From positions 1 through 32,433 of the forward strand of contig CALWNT010000163.1 of the NCBI GenBank assembly GCA_944382885.1: a stretch of DNA of 32,433 nucleotides, written 5' to 3'. Position numbers and translations under genes: made by a program. Source of the stretch: an uncultured Clostridia bacterium. Lineage in GTDB: Bacteria; Bacillota; Clostridia; Oscillospirales; Ruminococcaceae. Numbering within the stretch: the stretch's first letter is position 1; each line of letters opens with the position of its first letter. The notes under the pieces are model-generated. The model had not been told where the DNA came from. It made no database searches and worked only from the letters and a program-made list of their open reading frames with translations. Of the stretch, positions 6,482 through 14,909 are shown in pieces.

Positions 6482-6796
6482 ATGAGGTTATTCATTTCTC
6501 AACCCATGAAAGGCAAAACAGACGATGAAATTTTGAAGACTAGAGAAAAAGCAATCGCCAGTGCGAAGAAAAATTTTCCTGATGGCGAGGAATTGGAAGT
6601 TATTGACTCATTTTTTCAGAATGCTCCAGCAGATGCGAATCCATTGTGGTTTCTAGCTAAATCTTTAGAGTTGCTGTCAACCGCAGATGTAGCATATTTT
6701 GCTAAAGGATGGCAAGAAGCTAGAGGATGCAGAATTGAAAACACTTGTGCTGTTGAATATGGTATTAGTGTAATTGAAGATTATACAGAAGGTTAA
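6482..6796 (+). CDS. DUF4406 protein, nucleoside deoxyribosyltransferase-like enzyme
   Basis: This 104-aa protein begins MRLFISQPMKGKTDDEI and contains WFLAKSLELLSTADVAYFAKGW and a final CAVEYGISVIE, the pattern of the DUF4406 family related to nucleoside 2-deoxyribosyltransferases and MazG-associated nucleotide enzymes. The ISQPM strand-turn, the STADVAYF strand and the conserved Glu in AVEYG are the expected active-site region of that fold. It is not a structural protein, yet it lies between head-completion genes, starting 2 nt after one gene and ending 4 nt before the next, so it travels as a cargo (moron-type) gene. A role in nucleotide salvage or in modifying nucleotide-derived signals is inference. 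Confidence 0.8.
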   Translation: MRLFISQPMKGKTDDEILKTREKAIASAKKNFPDGEELEVIDSFFQNAPADANPLWFLAKSLELLSTADVAYFAKGWQEARGCRIENTCAVEYGISVIEDYTEG

Positions 6797-6800
6797 GTAA

Positions 6801-7271
6801 ATGGCCAATATCCATCATTTTAAAGGGTTTTCCATTATCAATCACAATATCAAAATAAAGGTAAAGATGGATCGCTTTTCTGAGCAATTTAACAAAGCAC
6901 AATTTTGGCTGGACGGACAGATCATGAGAGACATGGAACCGTACATGCCCCACAACACAAGTGCGTTTATAAATGTTACTACCGGACAAAGCGCGGCATT
7001 GCAGGGCACTGGAAAAGTAATAGCCGCCGCAGGGCCGTTCGGGAGATATTTGTATATGGGTAAAGTGATGGTAGATAGCCAGACCGGAAAAGGCCCTTTT
7101 AATATTCCGGATGTGGGCCCAAGATTTCGCAAAGGGGCTAAATTGATAGCAACTGACCGTCCATTAAATTATAGCAATCCAAAAGCGGAGCCTCATTGGT
7201 TTGATGTCGCTGAGAAAAAAGAAGGGAAAGAATGGGTGAAAGAGGTGAAAAAGATTGCCGGAGGAGGTTAA
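6801..7271 (+). CDS. Phage minor capsid / tail-completion protein (Minor_capsid_2-like)
   Basis: The 156-aa product matches a known phage minor capsid family. Diagnostic stretches are FNKAQFWLDGQIMRDMEPYM, FINVTTGQSAALQGTGKVIA, FGRYLYMGKVMVD, KKLIATDRPL-like AKLIATDRPLNYS and the C-terminal HWFDVAEKKEGKEWVK. Proteins of this family sit between the connector genes and the tail tube gene, and are thought to help join tail to head (neck). ATG 6801 has an AAGG site. The last 17 nt overlap the start of the next gene, which implies coupled translation. No unusual residues seen. Confidence 0.88.
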   Translation: MANIHHFKGFSIINHNIKIKVKMDRFSEQFNKAQFWLDGQIMRDMEPYMPHNTSAFINVTTGQSAALQGTGKVIAAAGPFGRYLYMGKVMVDSQTGKGPFNIPDVGPRFRKGAKLIATDRPLNYSNPKAEPHWFDVAEKKEGKEWVKEVKKIAGGG

Positions 7272-7761
7272 AAAACCAGTCAGATATGATGTCGAAGGAT
7301 ATGAGATTGTCACAGATGCGATCGGGGATTTGCTGAATCAATATCCGGGGCTGGAAGGGCTGACAGTAAAGTTTTCTACTTTGGAAGAAGATGGAGGACT
7401 AGCATGGTTCCCTATTACCGGAGCGGCAATTGATTCTGAGACGGAATCTATTACAGGGAAAGTGCGTCAGACCTGTAATTATCCGTTTTATATTATTTTT
7501 CGCAACGGAGCACCATCATCAGATCGGAAAAAGGTCATTAAAGAGTTTTTGGACAATCTAGGACGATGGTTAGAGCGTCAGACGGTGACGATTGAAGAAA
7601 CAAATTATACCTTAGGAGTCTATCCGGAACTGACGGGAAACCGAAAAATCACGGAAATATCTAGACAAACCCCTGGATATTTAGATAGTGTTTTGGATAA
7701 CGGTGTAGAAAATTGGGCGATTTATATCGCCGTCAAGTACACAAACGAATTTTACAAATAA
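7255..7761 (+). CDS. Phage minor capsid / tail-terminator protein
   Basis: This 168-aa protein resembles the phage minor capsid/tail-terminator family that follows the Minor_capsid_2-like gene; characteristic stretches are QTCNYPFYIIFRNGA, KKVIKEFLDNLGRWLERQ and the C-terminal NWAIYIAVKYTNEFYK. Such proteins cap the tail tube at the head end. The start is a TTG at 7255 with a GAGGTGA ribosome site ending 7 nt upstream, inside the previous gene (17-nt overlap). No ATG or GTG lies early in this frame, so TTG is the best choice. The tail tube gene follows. Confidence 0.8.
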   Translation: MPEEVKKPVRYDVEGYEIVTDAIGDLLNQYPGLEGLTVKFSTLEEDGGLAWFPITGAAIDSETESITGKVRQTCNYPFYIIFRNGAPSSDRKKVIKEFLDNLGRWLERQTVTIEETNYTLGVYPELTGNRKITEISRQTPGYLDSVLDNGVENWAIYIAVKYTNEFYK

Positions 7762-7772
7762 ACAGGCCGTGC

Positions 7773-7802
7773 CCGAGCCGAAGAGCCAGCGCAAAGGTTC
7801 GG
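7773..7802 (+). other. Hairpin just upstream of the tail tube start codon
   Basis: A 7-bp stem (CCGAGCC with GGTTCGG, one G-T pair) spans the leader of the tail tube gene and its 3' arm touches the GGAAAGG ribosome site. It has no T-run, so it is not a terminator. It could tune translation of the abundant tail tube protein. Chance occurrence is possible. Confidence 0.4.
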
Positions 7803-7810
7803 AAAGGTTG

Positions 7811-8377
7811 ATGAGAGTGAAATTAGAAAGAAAGGCCCTTATGCACTACATTGATACTACGTTTAAAAACGTGTTGTCAAGTGCAGCGTGGGAAATCATT
7901 GGCGACGGAATTGAAGAAATGGCGATGGAGTTAAACCCGGATGTGGAAACTGTAAAGGACATTTTGGGACAGACCACCACAAAAGATAATGGATATGAAC
8001 CATCTATGGACGCGGATCCATATTATGCAGATCCTGACACAAAATTATATCCAATGCTGAGGGATATTGCGTTTGACAGAAAAACGGGTGACGCTTGTAA
8101 AACGCTGCTCTTAGAAGTAATCGTGGAAGATACGGGCGCTACAAATCATTTGGCCTATGCGCAGGAAGTGCTGGTAAAGCCCCAGTCTTATGGCGGAGAT
8201 ACTTCCGGAGTAAGTATTCCCTTTAATATTTCGGAAAATGGAAAACGCACGAAAGGCTATGTTTCCGCAGCATCTATTTCAAGCGGATCACCGGAATTTA
8301 CAGAAGGAGCTATTCCGGAACAGGCCTCTATGCTGTCTGCTGACGCGGGAAAAAATGAAGCGCAATCACTGTCATAA
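7811..8377 (+). CDS. Major tail tube protein
   Basis: The product has 188 aa from ATG 7811. The open frame reaches a GTG at 7769 (202 aa), but the family N-terminus is RKALMHYID-like, so ATG 7811 fits better. Stretches typical of siphovirus tail tube proteins are ELNPDVETVKDILGQTT, YEPSMDADPYYADPDTKLY and KTLLLEVIVEDTG, followed by NSYGGDTSGVSIPF-like QSYGGDTSGVSIPFNI and a final Ser/Ala-rich tail. The protein polymerises around the tape measure to make the tail tube. An intrinsic terminator right after it (8388-8414) separates this highly needed product from the low-copy chaperones downstream. Confidence 0.9.
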   Translation: MRVKLERKALMHYIDTTFKNVLSSAAWEIIGDGIEEMAMELNPDVETVKDILGQTTTKDNGYEPSMDADPYYADPDTKLYPMLRDIAFDRKTGDACKTLLLEVIVEDTGATNHLAYAQEVLVKPQSYGGDTSGVSIPFNISENGKRTKGYVSAASISSGSPEFTEGAIPEQASMLSADAGKNEAQSLS

Positions 8378-8387
8378 ACAATAAACC

Positions 8388-8414
8388 GGCGTATGGGAAA
8401 CCATGCGCCTTTTT
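8388..8414 (+). terminator. Intrinsic terminator between tail tube and tail chaperone genes
   Basis: GGCGTATGG pairs with CCATGCGCC (9 bp, one T-G wobble) around a GAAA-type tetraloop and runs into TTTTT, then straight into the AGGAGG site of the next gene. Partial termination here would make tail tube transcripts exceed chaperone transcripts. Confidence 0.85.
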
Positions 8415-8427
8415 AGGAGGAAAAGCG

Positions 8428-8832
8428 ATGGAAAATCAAATCCAAATTAGGACGTCCCTAAAAACATACCGTTTTAACGACCAAAACGGGAACCATCTGT
8501 TTGATATTGAATTGAACCCGACCGATGCGGATATTATTCGCAGAGCCGAAATTGTGGGTAAAAAGTTACAGGAATTCAAACCTAAAAATGTGGAAGACCT
8601 TGCGGCCTACAGCGATGAAGTGAAAAAGCAGCTGGATTTTCTTGTGAATGCGGATATTTCCGGAAAGGTGTTTCAGCATTGCGGCCCAATGAGTGTTTTG
8701 GACTCCGGCAGATTCTTTTTTGAAGAGGTATACGACGCTATTATTAAAATTATCGGTACAGAAATTGAAGAGAAATCGAAGCAAGCCGAAAAGCGGATCA
8801 GCCAGTATACCCAGAAATACCAGAAGAAATGA
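8428..8832 (+). CDS. Tail assembly chaperone (gpG-type)
   Basis: The 134-aa product lies between tail tube and tape measure, the slot of tail assembly chaperones. It begins with a beta strand (IQIRTSLKTYRFND) and carries DIELNPTDADIIRRAE, then helices ending in a basic KQAEKRISQYTQKYQKK tail, as in the gpG-like family of Firmicute phages that coats the tape measure during assembly. ATG 8428 has a perfect AGGAGG site 8 nt upstream. Its stop codon overlaps the next start in the ATGA arrangement (8829-8832), so the second chaperone is made by reinitiation rather than the ribosomal frameshift known in other phages. No slippery heptamer was seen near the end. Confidence 0.82.
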   Translation: MENQIQIRTSLKTYRFNDQNGNHLFDIELNPTDADIIRRAEIVGKKLQEFKPKNVEDLAAYSDEVKKQLDFLVNADISGKVFQHCGPMSVLDSGRFFFEEVYDAIIKIIGTEIEEKSKQAEKRISQYTQKYQKK

Positions 8833-9431
8833 TAAGCGTTTGGGATTTTCCGCAATCCTTGGAAATCGGAGGCAAAGAGTATGCACTCAGAACCGATTAT
8901 AGGGCGGTACTGGATATTTTAAACATCGAAAACGATCCGCAGATCTTTCCGGAAGACGCTTCTGAATGGGAGAAAAACTATATTAGGGTCAGAACTTCCC
9001 TTGTGATCGCCTTTCCTGAATGGGAAACAATCCCAATAGAAAATTGGGAAGAAGCGATCGCCAAACTATATGAGTTTATCGACTGCGGGATCAAAGATGA
9101 TAAGGCTGGGAAAAAGCCGACGCTTATGTCGTGGGAAAAAGATGCTTCGATATTGATCCCGGCAATCAACAATGTGGCGCACACGGAAATCAGAGCACTT
9201 CCTTATCTCCATTGGTGGACATTTTTGGGATATTACATGTCCATTGGAGAAAGCTTGTTTTCCGAAGTGATTCACATCAGACAGAAAAAAATAAGCGGTA
9301 AAAAACTGGAAGAGTGGGAACGGAAATTCTATAGAGAAAACAAATCTCTGATCGATCTGGAAAAGCCGAGACGTTCTCAGCAAGAACAGGAAGAACTGGA
9401 AAAGTTATTCGGCATACAAAATAAAAATTAA
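8829..9431 (+). CDS. Bacteriophage Gp15 family protein (second tail assembly chaperone)
   Basis: This 200-aa protein matches the Gp15 family. It begins ISVWDFPQSLEIGGKEYALRT-like (WDFPQSLEIGGKEYALRTD), has YRAVLDILNIENDP, and a mid-domain YLHWWTFLGYYMSIGE that is characteristic, followed by a charged KKLEEWERKFYREN helix. Gp15 genes always sit just before the tape measure gene and are taken as tail assembly chaperones. It starts within the stop codon of the preceding chaperone (ATGA overlap). A terminator-like hairpin follows at 9439 before the tape measure gene. Confidence 0.88.
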   Translation: MISVWDFPQSLEIGGKEYALRTDYRAVLDILNIENDPQIFPEDASEWEKNYIRVRTSLVIAFPEWETIPIENWEEAIAKLYEFIDCGIKDDKAGKKPTLMSWEKDASILIPAINNVAHTEIRALPYLHWWTFLGYYMSIGESLFSEVIHIRQKKISGKKLEEWERKFYRENKSLIDLEKPRRSQQEQEELEKLFGIQNKN

Positions 9432-9438
9432 GAGCCTT

Positions 9439-9484
9439 GAGCCGGTGTAAAGCAGTGAGCTGCGCACCGGTTCTTTTTATTTTA
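9439..9484 (+). terminator. Intrinsic terminator before the tape measure gene
   Basis: GAGCCGGTG pairs with CACCGGTTC (9 bp, one G-T) with an inner AGCAG/CTGC pairing in the loop, followed by TTTTTATTTT. As with the hairpin at 2394 it is preceded by AGAGCCTT. The downstream tape measure gene is on the same strand, so termination must be partial. Confidence 0.75.
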
Positions 9485-9523
9485 GGCTGGAGCCATGAGC
9501 CAACGCCGGAAAGTTGGTGAATC

Positions 9524-12109
9524 ATGCCCAAAGCAGATGGATCTGTCATTATAGATACTAAAATAAATTCAAGCGGTATTCAGAAGGGAACAAAATTACT
9601 TCAGCAATCTTTTAAAGATACCGCTTCTCAGGCACAGGAAATGAGTAGCAAAATAGGCAGCGCCTTTAAAAAGATCGGAAAACTGATTGTAGCCGCTTTT
9701 GCTACTCAGAAACTGGTACAGTTTGGAAAAGAATGCTTGGAATTGGGTTCAGACCTCCAAGAGGTACAAAATGTTGTAGATGTTGTCTTTACCACCATGT
9801 CCGGTCAGGTAGATGAATTTGCAAAGAACGCCGCGCAAAATTTTGGATTATCTGAGACAATGGCAAAGCGGTATACCGGTACTTTCGGGGCGATGGCGAA
9901 ATCATTTGGATTTACTGAGCAGGAAGCCTATAACATGAGTACCGCTTTGACCGGCCTTGCGGGAGATGTGGCGTCATTCTATAACATTTCTCAGGATGAA
10001 GCCTATACCAAATTAAAGAGCGTCTTTTCTGGAGAAACGGAAACACTGAAAGATTTGGGTATTGTAATGACTCAAAACGCCCTGGACGCTTACGCAATGG
10101 CCAATGGATGGGGGAAAACTACCCAAGCCATGACGGAGCAGGAAAAAGTAGCTTTGCGATATCAGTTTGTCATGCAGCAGCTTTCTTCCGCTTCTGGGGA
10201 TTTTATCAGAACGTCTGATTCCTGGGCGAACCAGACACGGATGCTGCAATTACAATTTGATTCCTTTAAGGCTTCTATCGGTCAGGGGCTTATCAACATC
10301 TTTACTCCGGTTATTAAAGTGATCAATACCATTATGGGGAAACTGGTACAGCTTGCTAACAGTTTTAAATCCTTTACTGATTTCTTGTTTGGAAAGAAGT
10401 CAAGCGGTCAGTCCTCAGCGGTGCTCCCTCAGGAAGATATTAACGCTGCGGGAGCGGGTTATGAATCGGCGGCACAGGGCGCGCAGGATTATGCCCAGTC
10501 AACCGGAGACGCGGCAAAGGCAACGAAAAAAGCCGCAAAGGAAAGCAAGGGATATTTAAGCAGTTTAGACCAGATCAACAAACTTTCAGAAGATAATACC
10601 GGAAGTTCCGGTTCCGGTGCTTCCGGCGGCGCCGGAGGAGGCGGGATTGGATCAATAGGAGGGGCGGTAACCTTTCCCTCTCAAATAGAATCCGGCACAG
10701 ATGGTGCGCTTGACGCTATGAAATCCAAGTTTGAAAGCTTTTTCAACTGGGTTTCTGGAAGCTTTGGGGAATCCTTCAATACCTTCTTTTCGAATTTTAA
10801 AACCAATGTAAGCAATTTGGGGACAACATTCAAAGGGATTTTCTCAGACTTATCTACCCTAACCACACCGCTAATGAACTGGTTGAATACTGATTTTGTG
10901 AATTTCGGGAATCAGCTTATTTTGACAGCTGACAGTTTGTTTAACGGGGCTTTTGACAGTCTTAATATGGCAATTTCCGATATCTGGAATAAATTTATGT
11001 TTCCAGTCCTGTCTAATTTTGTTACAGTAGGACTCCCCATGATAACGCAATTTGCAACACAAGCTTTAGCTACATTGCAAACTTTTTTTGAAGAAGCCAA
11101 AAAAATATTCGATATGCTCTGGTCTGAAGGAGTAGCTCCAGCGTTAGAGTTGATTTCTGGCATCTGGACAGATTTTGTGAATCTGCTTGCAGAAAAGTGG
11201 GAGCAATACGGAGAACCGATATTTGAAAAAATCCGGGAAGCAATTAGGACAACTTCTGATTTGTTTCAAAAGATATGGGATACCATTTTAAAACCGGTCT
11301 GGGATAAATTTATGGCAGTAATAGAAGAGGTGTGGGATAATCACCTCAAGCCATTTATCGGTAAGTTTCTTGACTTTGTTGCGACTTTGGTACAGGGAGC
11401 ACTGGATATTTACAATAAATTTATTGCTCCGGTAGTAGGGTGGTTTGTAGATGTCTTTGGTCCTACCATCTCCGATACGTTCAATTTTATTTTGGAATTA
11501 GTGGGCGCAGTTGTGGGAAATATTATTGATTTTGCAGGAAATATTATCGATAGATTTTCCGCTGTTGTAGAGTTTTTTGCAGGTGTTTTCACTTTGGATT
11601 TTAAAAGAGCGTGGAATGCTATTAAAGATTTTTATAAAAGCGTTTGGGATGGAATGGTTAATTTAATGAAAGCTCCTATTAACCTAATTATAGGGGCAAT
11701 CAATCAGTTAATTACAGGCGTTGTGGGCGGTTTAAACAATATGATCCGTGCATTGAACAAACTGAGTTTTAAAGTTCCTGATTGGGTACTAGGAATCGGA
11801 GGAAAAACATTTGGATTTAATATTAAAACCCTTACCGCTCCCAGAATCCCCTACCTCGCCACCGGCGCGGTCATTCCCCCTAACGCACCCTTTATGGCCG
11901 TGCTGGGCGATCAGCGTCGAGGGAATAACATCGAGGCTCCGGAATCTTTGATCCGCCGTATTGTCCGGGAAGAATCCGGAAATCAGGGAGCGGGTGGCAA
12001 TTATTATTTTACGGCTCAGATTAACCGCAGGACGTTATTTGAGGAATTCATCACCGAAGCGAAACTCCGGCAGATGACAACGGGAAAAAATCCATTTGAA
12101 CTAGCATAA
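9524..12109 (+). CDS. Tail tape measure protein
   Basis: At 861 aa this is the longest gene of the phage part, in the expected place after the chaperones. The tape measure spans the tail tube, sets its length and leaves with the DNA. The N-terminal third is helical with the phage TMP core (EVQNVVDVVFTTMSGQVDEF, YTGTFGAMAKSFGFTEQEAY, YTKLKSVFSGETE). About residues 290-390 are Ala/Ser/Gly-rich and flexible, with a Gly-rich run. The second half has repeated Trp-containing amphipathic segments (IWDTILKPVWDKFMAVIEEV and similar) and hydrophobic helices near 690-760 that could insert in a membrane. The tail tube length scales with this protein. No lytic domain motif was recognised. ATG 9524 has only a weak GGTGA site. 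Confidence 0.95.
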   Translation: MPKADGSVIIDTKINSSGIQKGTKLLQQSFKDTASQAQEMSSKIGSAFKKIGKLIVAAFATQKLVQFGKECLELGSDLQEVQNVVDVVFTTMSGQVDEFAKNAAQNFGLSETMAKRYTGTFGAMAKSFGFTEQEAYNMSTALTGLAGDVASFYNISQDEAYTKLKSVFSGETETLKDLGIVMTQNALDAYAMANGWGKTTQAMTEQEKVALRYQFVMQQLSSASGDFIRTSDSWANQTRMLQLQFDSFKASIGQGLINIFTPVIKVINTIMGKLVQLANSFKSFTDFLFGKKSSGQSSAVLPQEDINAAGAGYESAAQGAQDYAQSTGDAAKATKKAAKESKGYLSSLDQINKLSEDNTGSSGSGASGGAGGGGIGSIGGAVTFPSQIESGTDGALDAMKSKFESFFNWVSGSFGESFNTFFSNFKTNVSNLGTTFKGIFSDLSTLTTPLMNWLNTDFVNFGNQLILTADSLFNGAFDSLNMAISDIWNKFMFPVLSNFVTVGLPMITQFATQALATLQTFFEEAKKIFDMLWSEGVAPALELISGIWTDFVNLLAEKWEQYGEPIFEKIREAIRTTSDLFQKIWDTILKPVWDKFMAVIEEVWDNHLKPFIGKFLDFVATLVQGALDIYNKFIAPVVGWFVDVFGPTISDTFNFILELVGAVVGNIIDFAGNIIDRFSAVVEFFAGVFTLDFKRAWNAIKDFYKSVWDGMVNLMKAPINLIIGAINQLITGVVGGLNNMIRALNKLSFKVPDWVLGIGGKTFGFNIKTLTAPRIPYLATGAVIPPNAPFMAVLGDQRRGNNIEAPESLIRRIVREESGNQGAGGNYYFTAQINRRTLFEEFITEAKLRQMTTGKNPFELA

Positions 12110-12121
12110 GAGAGGTGCGTC

Positions 12122-12502
12122 ATGGCTCAGGAATACTTGAAATTTAACGATGTAACGGTAAAAATTCCAGATCGTGATGGGTATGGAATCCAATTTGCGA
12201 CAACATCTACATCCGACAGCGACCGGACGCAGGATCTTGTCATGCACAATACCCCCATCGGAACGGTGGAGAGCTATAGCCTCAAGTGGTCTAATCTCAC
12301 TTTATCTGAAGCTTCTTTGATTCTGCGGCAGGTAGTCAATAAATCCAGTTTTAAGGTGCATTATCTGGATGTCTATTCCGGTAAGTGGAAAGATGGATGG
12401 TTTTATGCGTCCAACTTCAATATCACGCCGATTGATTTGACGGCGGGAGAAGAACGAATCGATAGTTTGTCTTTTAATATTGTGGGGGTAAATCCGATAT
12501 GA
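12122..12502 (+). CDS. Phage DUF6711-like small tail protein
   Basis: This 126-aa protein lies between tape measure and hub, where distal tail or baseplate-adaptor proteins are found. It is beta-rich with segments MAQEYLKFNDVTVKIPDRDG, SLKWSNLTLSEAS, LDVYSGKWKDGWFYASNFN and a final ERIDSLSFNIVGVNPI; I associate it with the DUF6711 phage family. It could form the distal ring that joins tail tube to the hub. ATG 12122 has a clear AGAGGTG site. Its TGA overlaps the next ATG in an ATGA arrangement, implying coupled translation with the hub. Confidence 0.7.
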   Translation: MAQEYLKFNDVTVKIPDRDGYGIQFATTSTSDSDRTQDLVMHNTPIGTVESYSLKWSNLTLSEASLILRQVVNKSSFKVHYLDVYSGKWKDGWFYASNFNITPIDLTAGEERIDSLSFNIVGVNPI

Positions 12503-14907
12503 TCAATGTATCAAAGGAATTTCTGGAAACAATGGAGCAGCGCCGGGATTTCAAATGTGCGGCTGAAGTGACTCTATCAGACGGCACAGTATTAAATCTC
12601 ACAGAGCAGAATTTTACCATATCCAACAACAGTATAACAGACGGTGCGGGAGCAAATTCCTTGCCTTTGGGAGAAGCGTTAGAAAAAAGCGTTTCCGTTG
12701 AACTGATGAATGATAAGGAACAATATTCTTCTTACGATTTTTTCGGTGCCAAGATCAAATTGTCTCTTTCTTTTCAGCTTTCCGAAACGACGGAAACCAT
12801 TCGTAAAGGGACTTATACCGTAGTAACTCCCGAAACCTATGGCACGGTAATTCAGATCACAGCAGTGGACGATATGTACCGGGCAGACAAAGCCTATACT
12901 ACAAACTTGAACTTTCCTCAGAATGCCGGTGCTGTACTTCGGGATATCTGTTCCACCTGCGATATTCCTTTGGGGGCGACCTCTTTCCCCCACGATGATT
13001 TTGTTATTGATACTATGCCGGAAAGCCAGACCTTCCGGCAGGTGATCGGACGGATTGCCATGCTGGCGGGGGGAAATGCCAGAATCGACTATAATGGATA
13101 TCTACAAATAATCCCTTACGATTTTTCCGCTTTTGAAAACGTTTCAAATTTAAACGGTGGATATTATGATGATGGTACTCCTGTCTATGTTTCCGGCGAC
13201 ACTGCGACAGGAGGTACTTTTTCTCCCTGGAATGAGACAGAAGATTTTTCAGGAGGAACCTATACCGACTGGGATAACTATCACGTTTTGTACAATTTCA
13301 AAAATCTTACCGTAGATACGGATGATATTGTGATAACCGGCATACAGACCGCAATAGAAGGGGAAGAAAGCTCAGAGGATACGGTTTTGTTAAAGGGAAA
13401 AGAAGGATATGTACTTTCCGTAGAAAATCCTCTGATAGTGGGCAAGGAAGACGATGTATTAACCTGGCTTGCTAATTCTCTTGTTGGCGTGCGGTTTCGG
13501 AAATTTTCAGGAGATTTGGTTGCTGATCCGACAATTGAATTTATGGATCCGGCTTATGTAGTGGATCGAAAAGGGAACCACTATCAGACTATTATCACTG
13601 ATGTTAATTTTGTGTTTTTTGGATATACCGCAATATCAAACAGTGCGGAAAGCACGATCCGAAACAGCAGCAGTTATTATTCCCAGGCAACGCAAAGTTA
13701 TGTGGAAGCAAGGAAACTGATTGAGAAAGAGAAAACTGATCGGGAATTAGCAATAGAGCAGCTTTCTGAAGCACTGGCGAATTCTTCCGGGTTGTATATG
13801 ACTACAGAGGAGCAGGAAGACGGAAGCTATATCTATTACATGCACAATAAGCCTACCTTGGAAGAATCTGATATTATCTGGAAACTGACAGCGGAAGCGT
13901 TTGGAATCTCTACAGATGGCGGTGAGACCTATCCTTATGGGTTTACTGTTACCGGAGATATGGTATTGCGAATTCTGGACGCGGAAGGAATTAACGCCGG
14001 ATGGATCGATACAGGCGCTTTGAGCGTACAGGATGAAGAAGGTAATGAACTGTTCTATGCCAACATAGATACCGGCCAGGTGCGTATTGATGCTTCATCG
14101 GTATATATTGGAGCCAGCGCGCTGGATGATGAACTGGAAGGAATGCGGACACAAAGCGCGGAACTTGCGGTCAGAGTAAATGAAATTTCGGCGAAGGTAT
14201 CCGAAAGCGGCGGGACAAATCTGATAAAAAACAGCGTTGGTTATTTCGATACGGAAAACTGGACGCCCTCAGGGGATGTATTAGTACAGCGCGGGGCACA
14301 GGTAATCGGAACGACTGTAAGCCAGTCCGGATTTTTATTGGACGGTGGAAGCATTGTTCAGGAAAACATCCCTATTGTTACCAATGAGCGGTATACAATT
14401 GCTTTTTTAGCTTCTAAGAGTGGAAATTTTGACGGAACTGTAACAGTAGAGGGAAGTAATGAGACGATCACAATCGAAATACCTGCACAAACCTCTTTAG
14501 AACAAATCAGCTATACCTTTACCGCCATATCTAATTTAACCATTACCATCTCAGGGGAAACAGGAAGCAATCTATTGATTTCCGATCTCCGTCTGGTAAA
14601 AGGAGAAGAGCCTTTGAATTGGCAGCTGTCTTCCGGGGAGATTTACGAAACCAATTATCAAATGTCCAGCATGGGATTTATGGTTTCCAGTTCGGAGTAT
14701 GATGGGCAAACGGTGATGTCTCCTCAGGGATTTTATGGTTTATACAATGGGGAAAAGGTATTTTATCTTGATCGGGAATACACCACATCAGAAAATTTAA
14801 GAGCAGTAAAACAAATTGAAATAGGGCCTTTCAAAATGGTTCCGATTACCAAAAACGGGAAACGGGGATTGGGGCTCGTGCAATTGCCAGAAACGGAGGA
14901 AAGCTAA
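12499..14907 (+). CDS. Tail hub / baseplate protein with carbohydrate-binding-like insert
   Basis: The 802-aa product is the tail-associated hub. Residues 1-240 carry beta domains of the phage T4 gp27/hub type (RKGTYTVVTPETYGTVIQITAVDD, QTFRQVIGRIAMLAGGNARID). A long helix follows at about 390-425 (SYVEARKLIEKEKTDRELAIE), then beta-strand repeats. From about 575 to 720 there is a jelly-roll-like domain (NLIKNSVGYFDTENW, ... NLLISDLRLVKGEEP), the pattern of carbohydrate-binding modules. The C-terminal part (MVSSSEYDGQTVMSPQGFYG) is beta-structured. Binding of host surface glycans is inference. No peptidase motif was recognised. Confidence 0.82.
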   Translation: MINVSKEFLETMEQRRDFKCAAEVTLSDGTVLNLTEQNFTISNNSITDGAGANSLPLGEALEKSVSVELMNDKEQYSSYDFFGAKIKLSLSFQLSETTETIRKGTYTVVTPETYGTVIQITAVDDMYRADKAYTTNLNFPQNAGAVLRDICSTCDIPLGATSFPHDDFVIDTMPESQTFRQVIGRIAMLAGGNARIDYNGYLQIIPYDFSAFENVSNLNGGYYDDGTPVYVSGDTATGGTFSPWNETEDFSGGTYTDWDNYHVLYNFKNLTVDTDDIVITGIQTAIEGEESSEDTVLLKGKEGYVLSVENPLIVGKEDDVLTWLANSLVGVRFRKFSGDLVADPTIEFMDPAYVVDRKGNHYQTIITDVNFVFFGYTAISNSAESTIRNSSSYYSQATQSYVEARKLIEKEKTDRELAIEQLSEALANSSGLYMTTEEQEDGSYIYYMHNKPTLEESDIIWKLTAEAFGISTDGGETYPYGFTVTGDMVLRILDAEGINAGWIDTGALSVQDEEGNELFYANIDTGQVRIDASSVYIGASALDDELEGMRTQSAELAVRVNEISAKVSESGGTNLIKNSVGYFDTENWTPSGDVLVQRGAQVIGTTVSQSGFLLDGGSIVQENIPIVTNERYTIAFLASKSGNFDGTVTVEGSNETITIEIPAQTSLEQISYTFTAISNLTITISGETGSNLLISDLRLVKGEEPLNWQLSSGEIYETNYQMSSMGFMVSSSEYDGQTVMSPQGFYGLYNGEKVFYLDREYTTSENLRAVKQIEIGPFKMVPITKNGKRGLGLVQLPETEES

Positions 14908-14909
14908 TT

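Noticed and set aside
8790-8835. Programmed frameshift joining the two tail chaperones
   Set aside because: No slippery heptamer is visible near the junction, and the second gene has its own ATG in an ATGA overlap.
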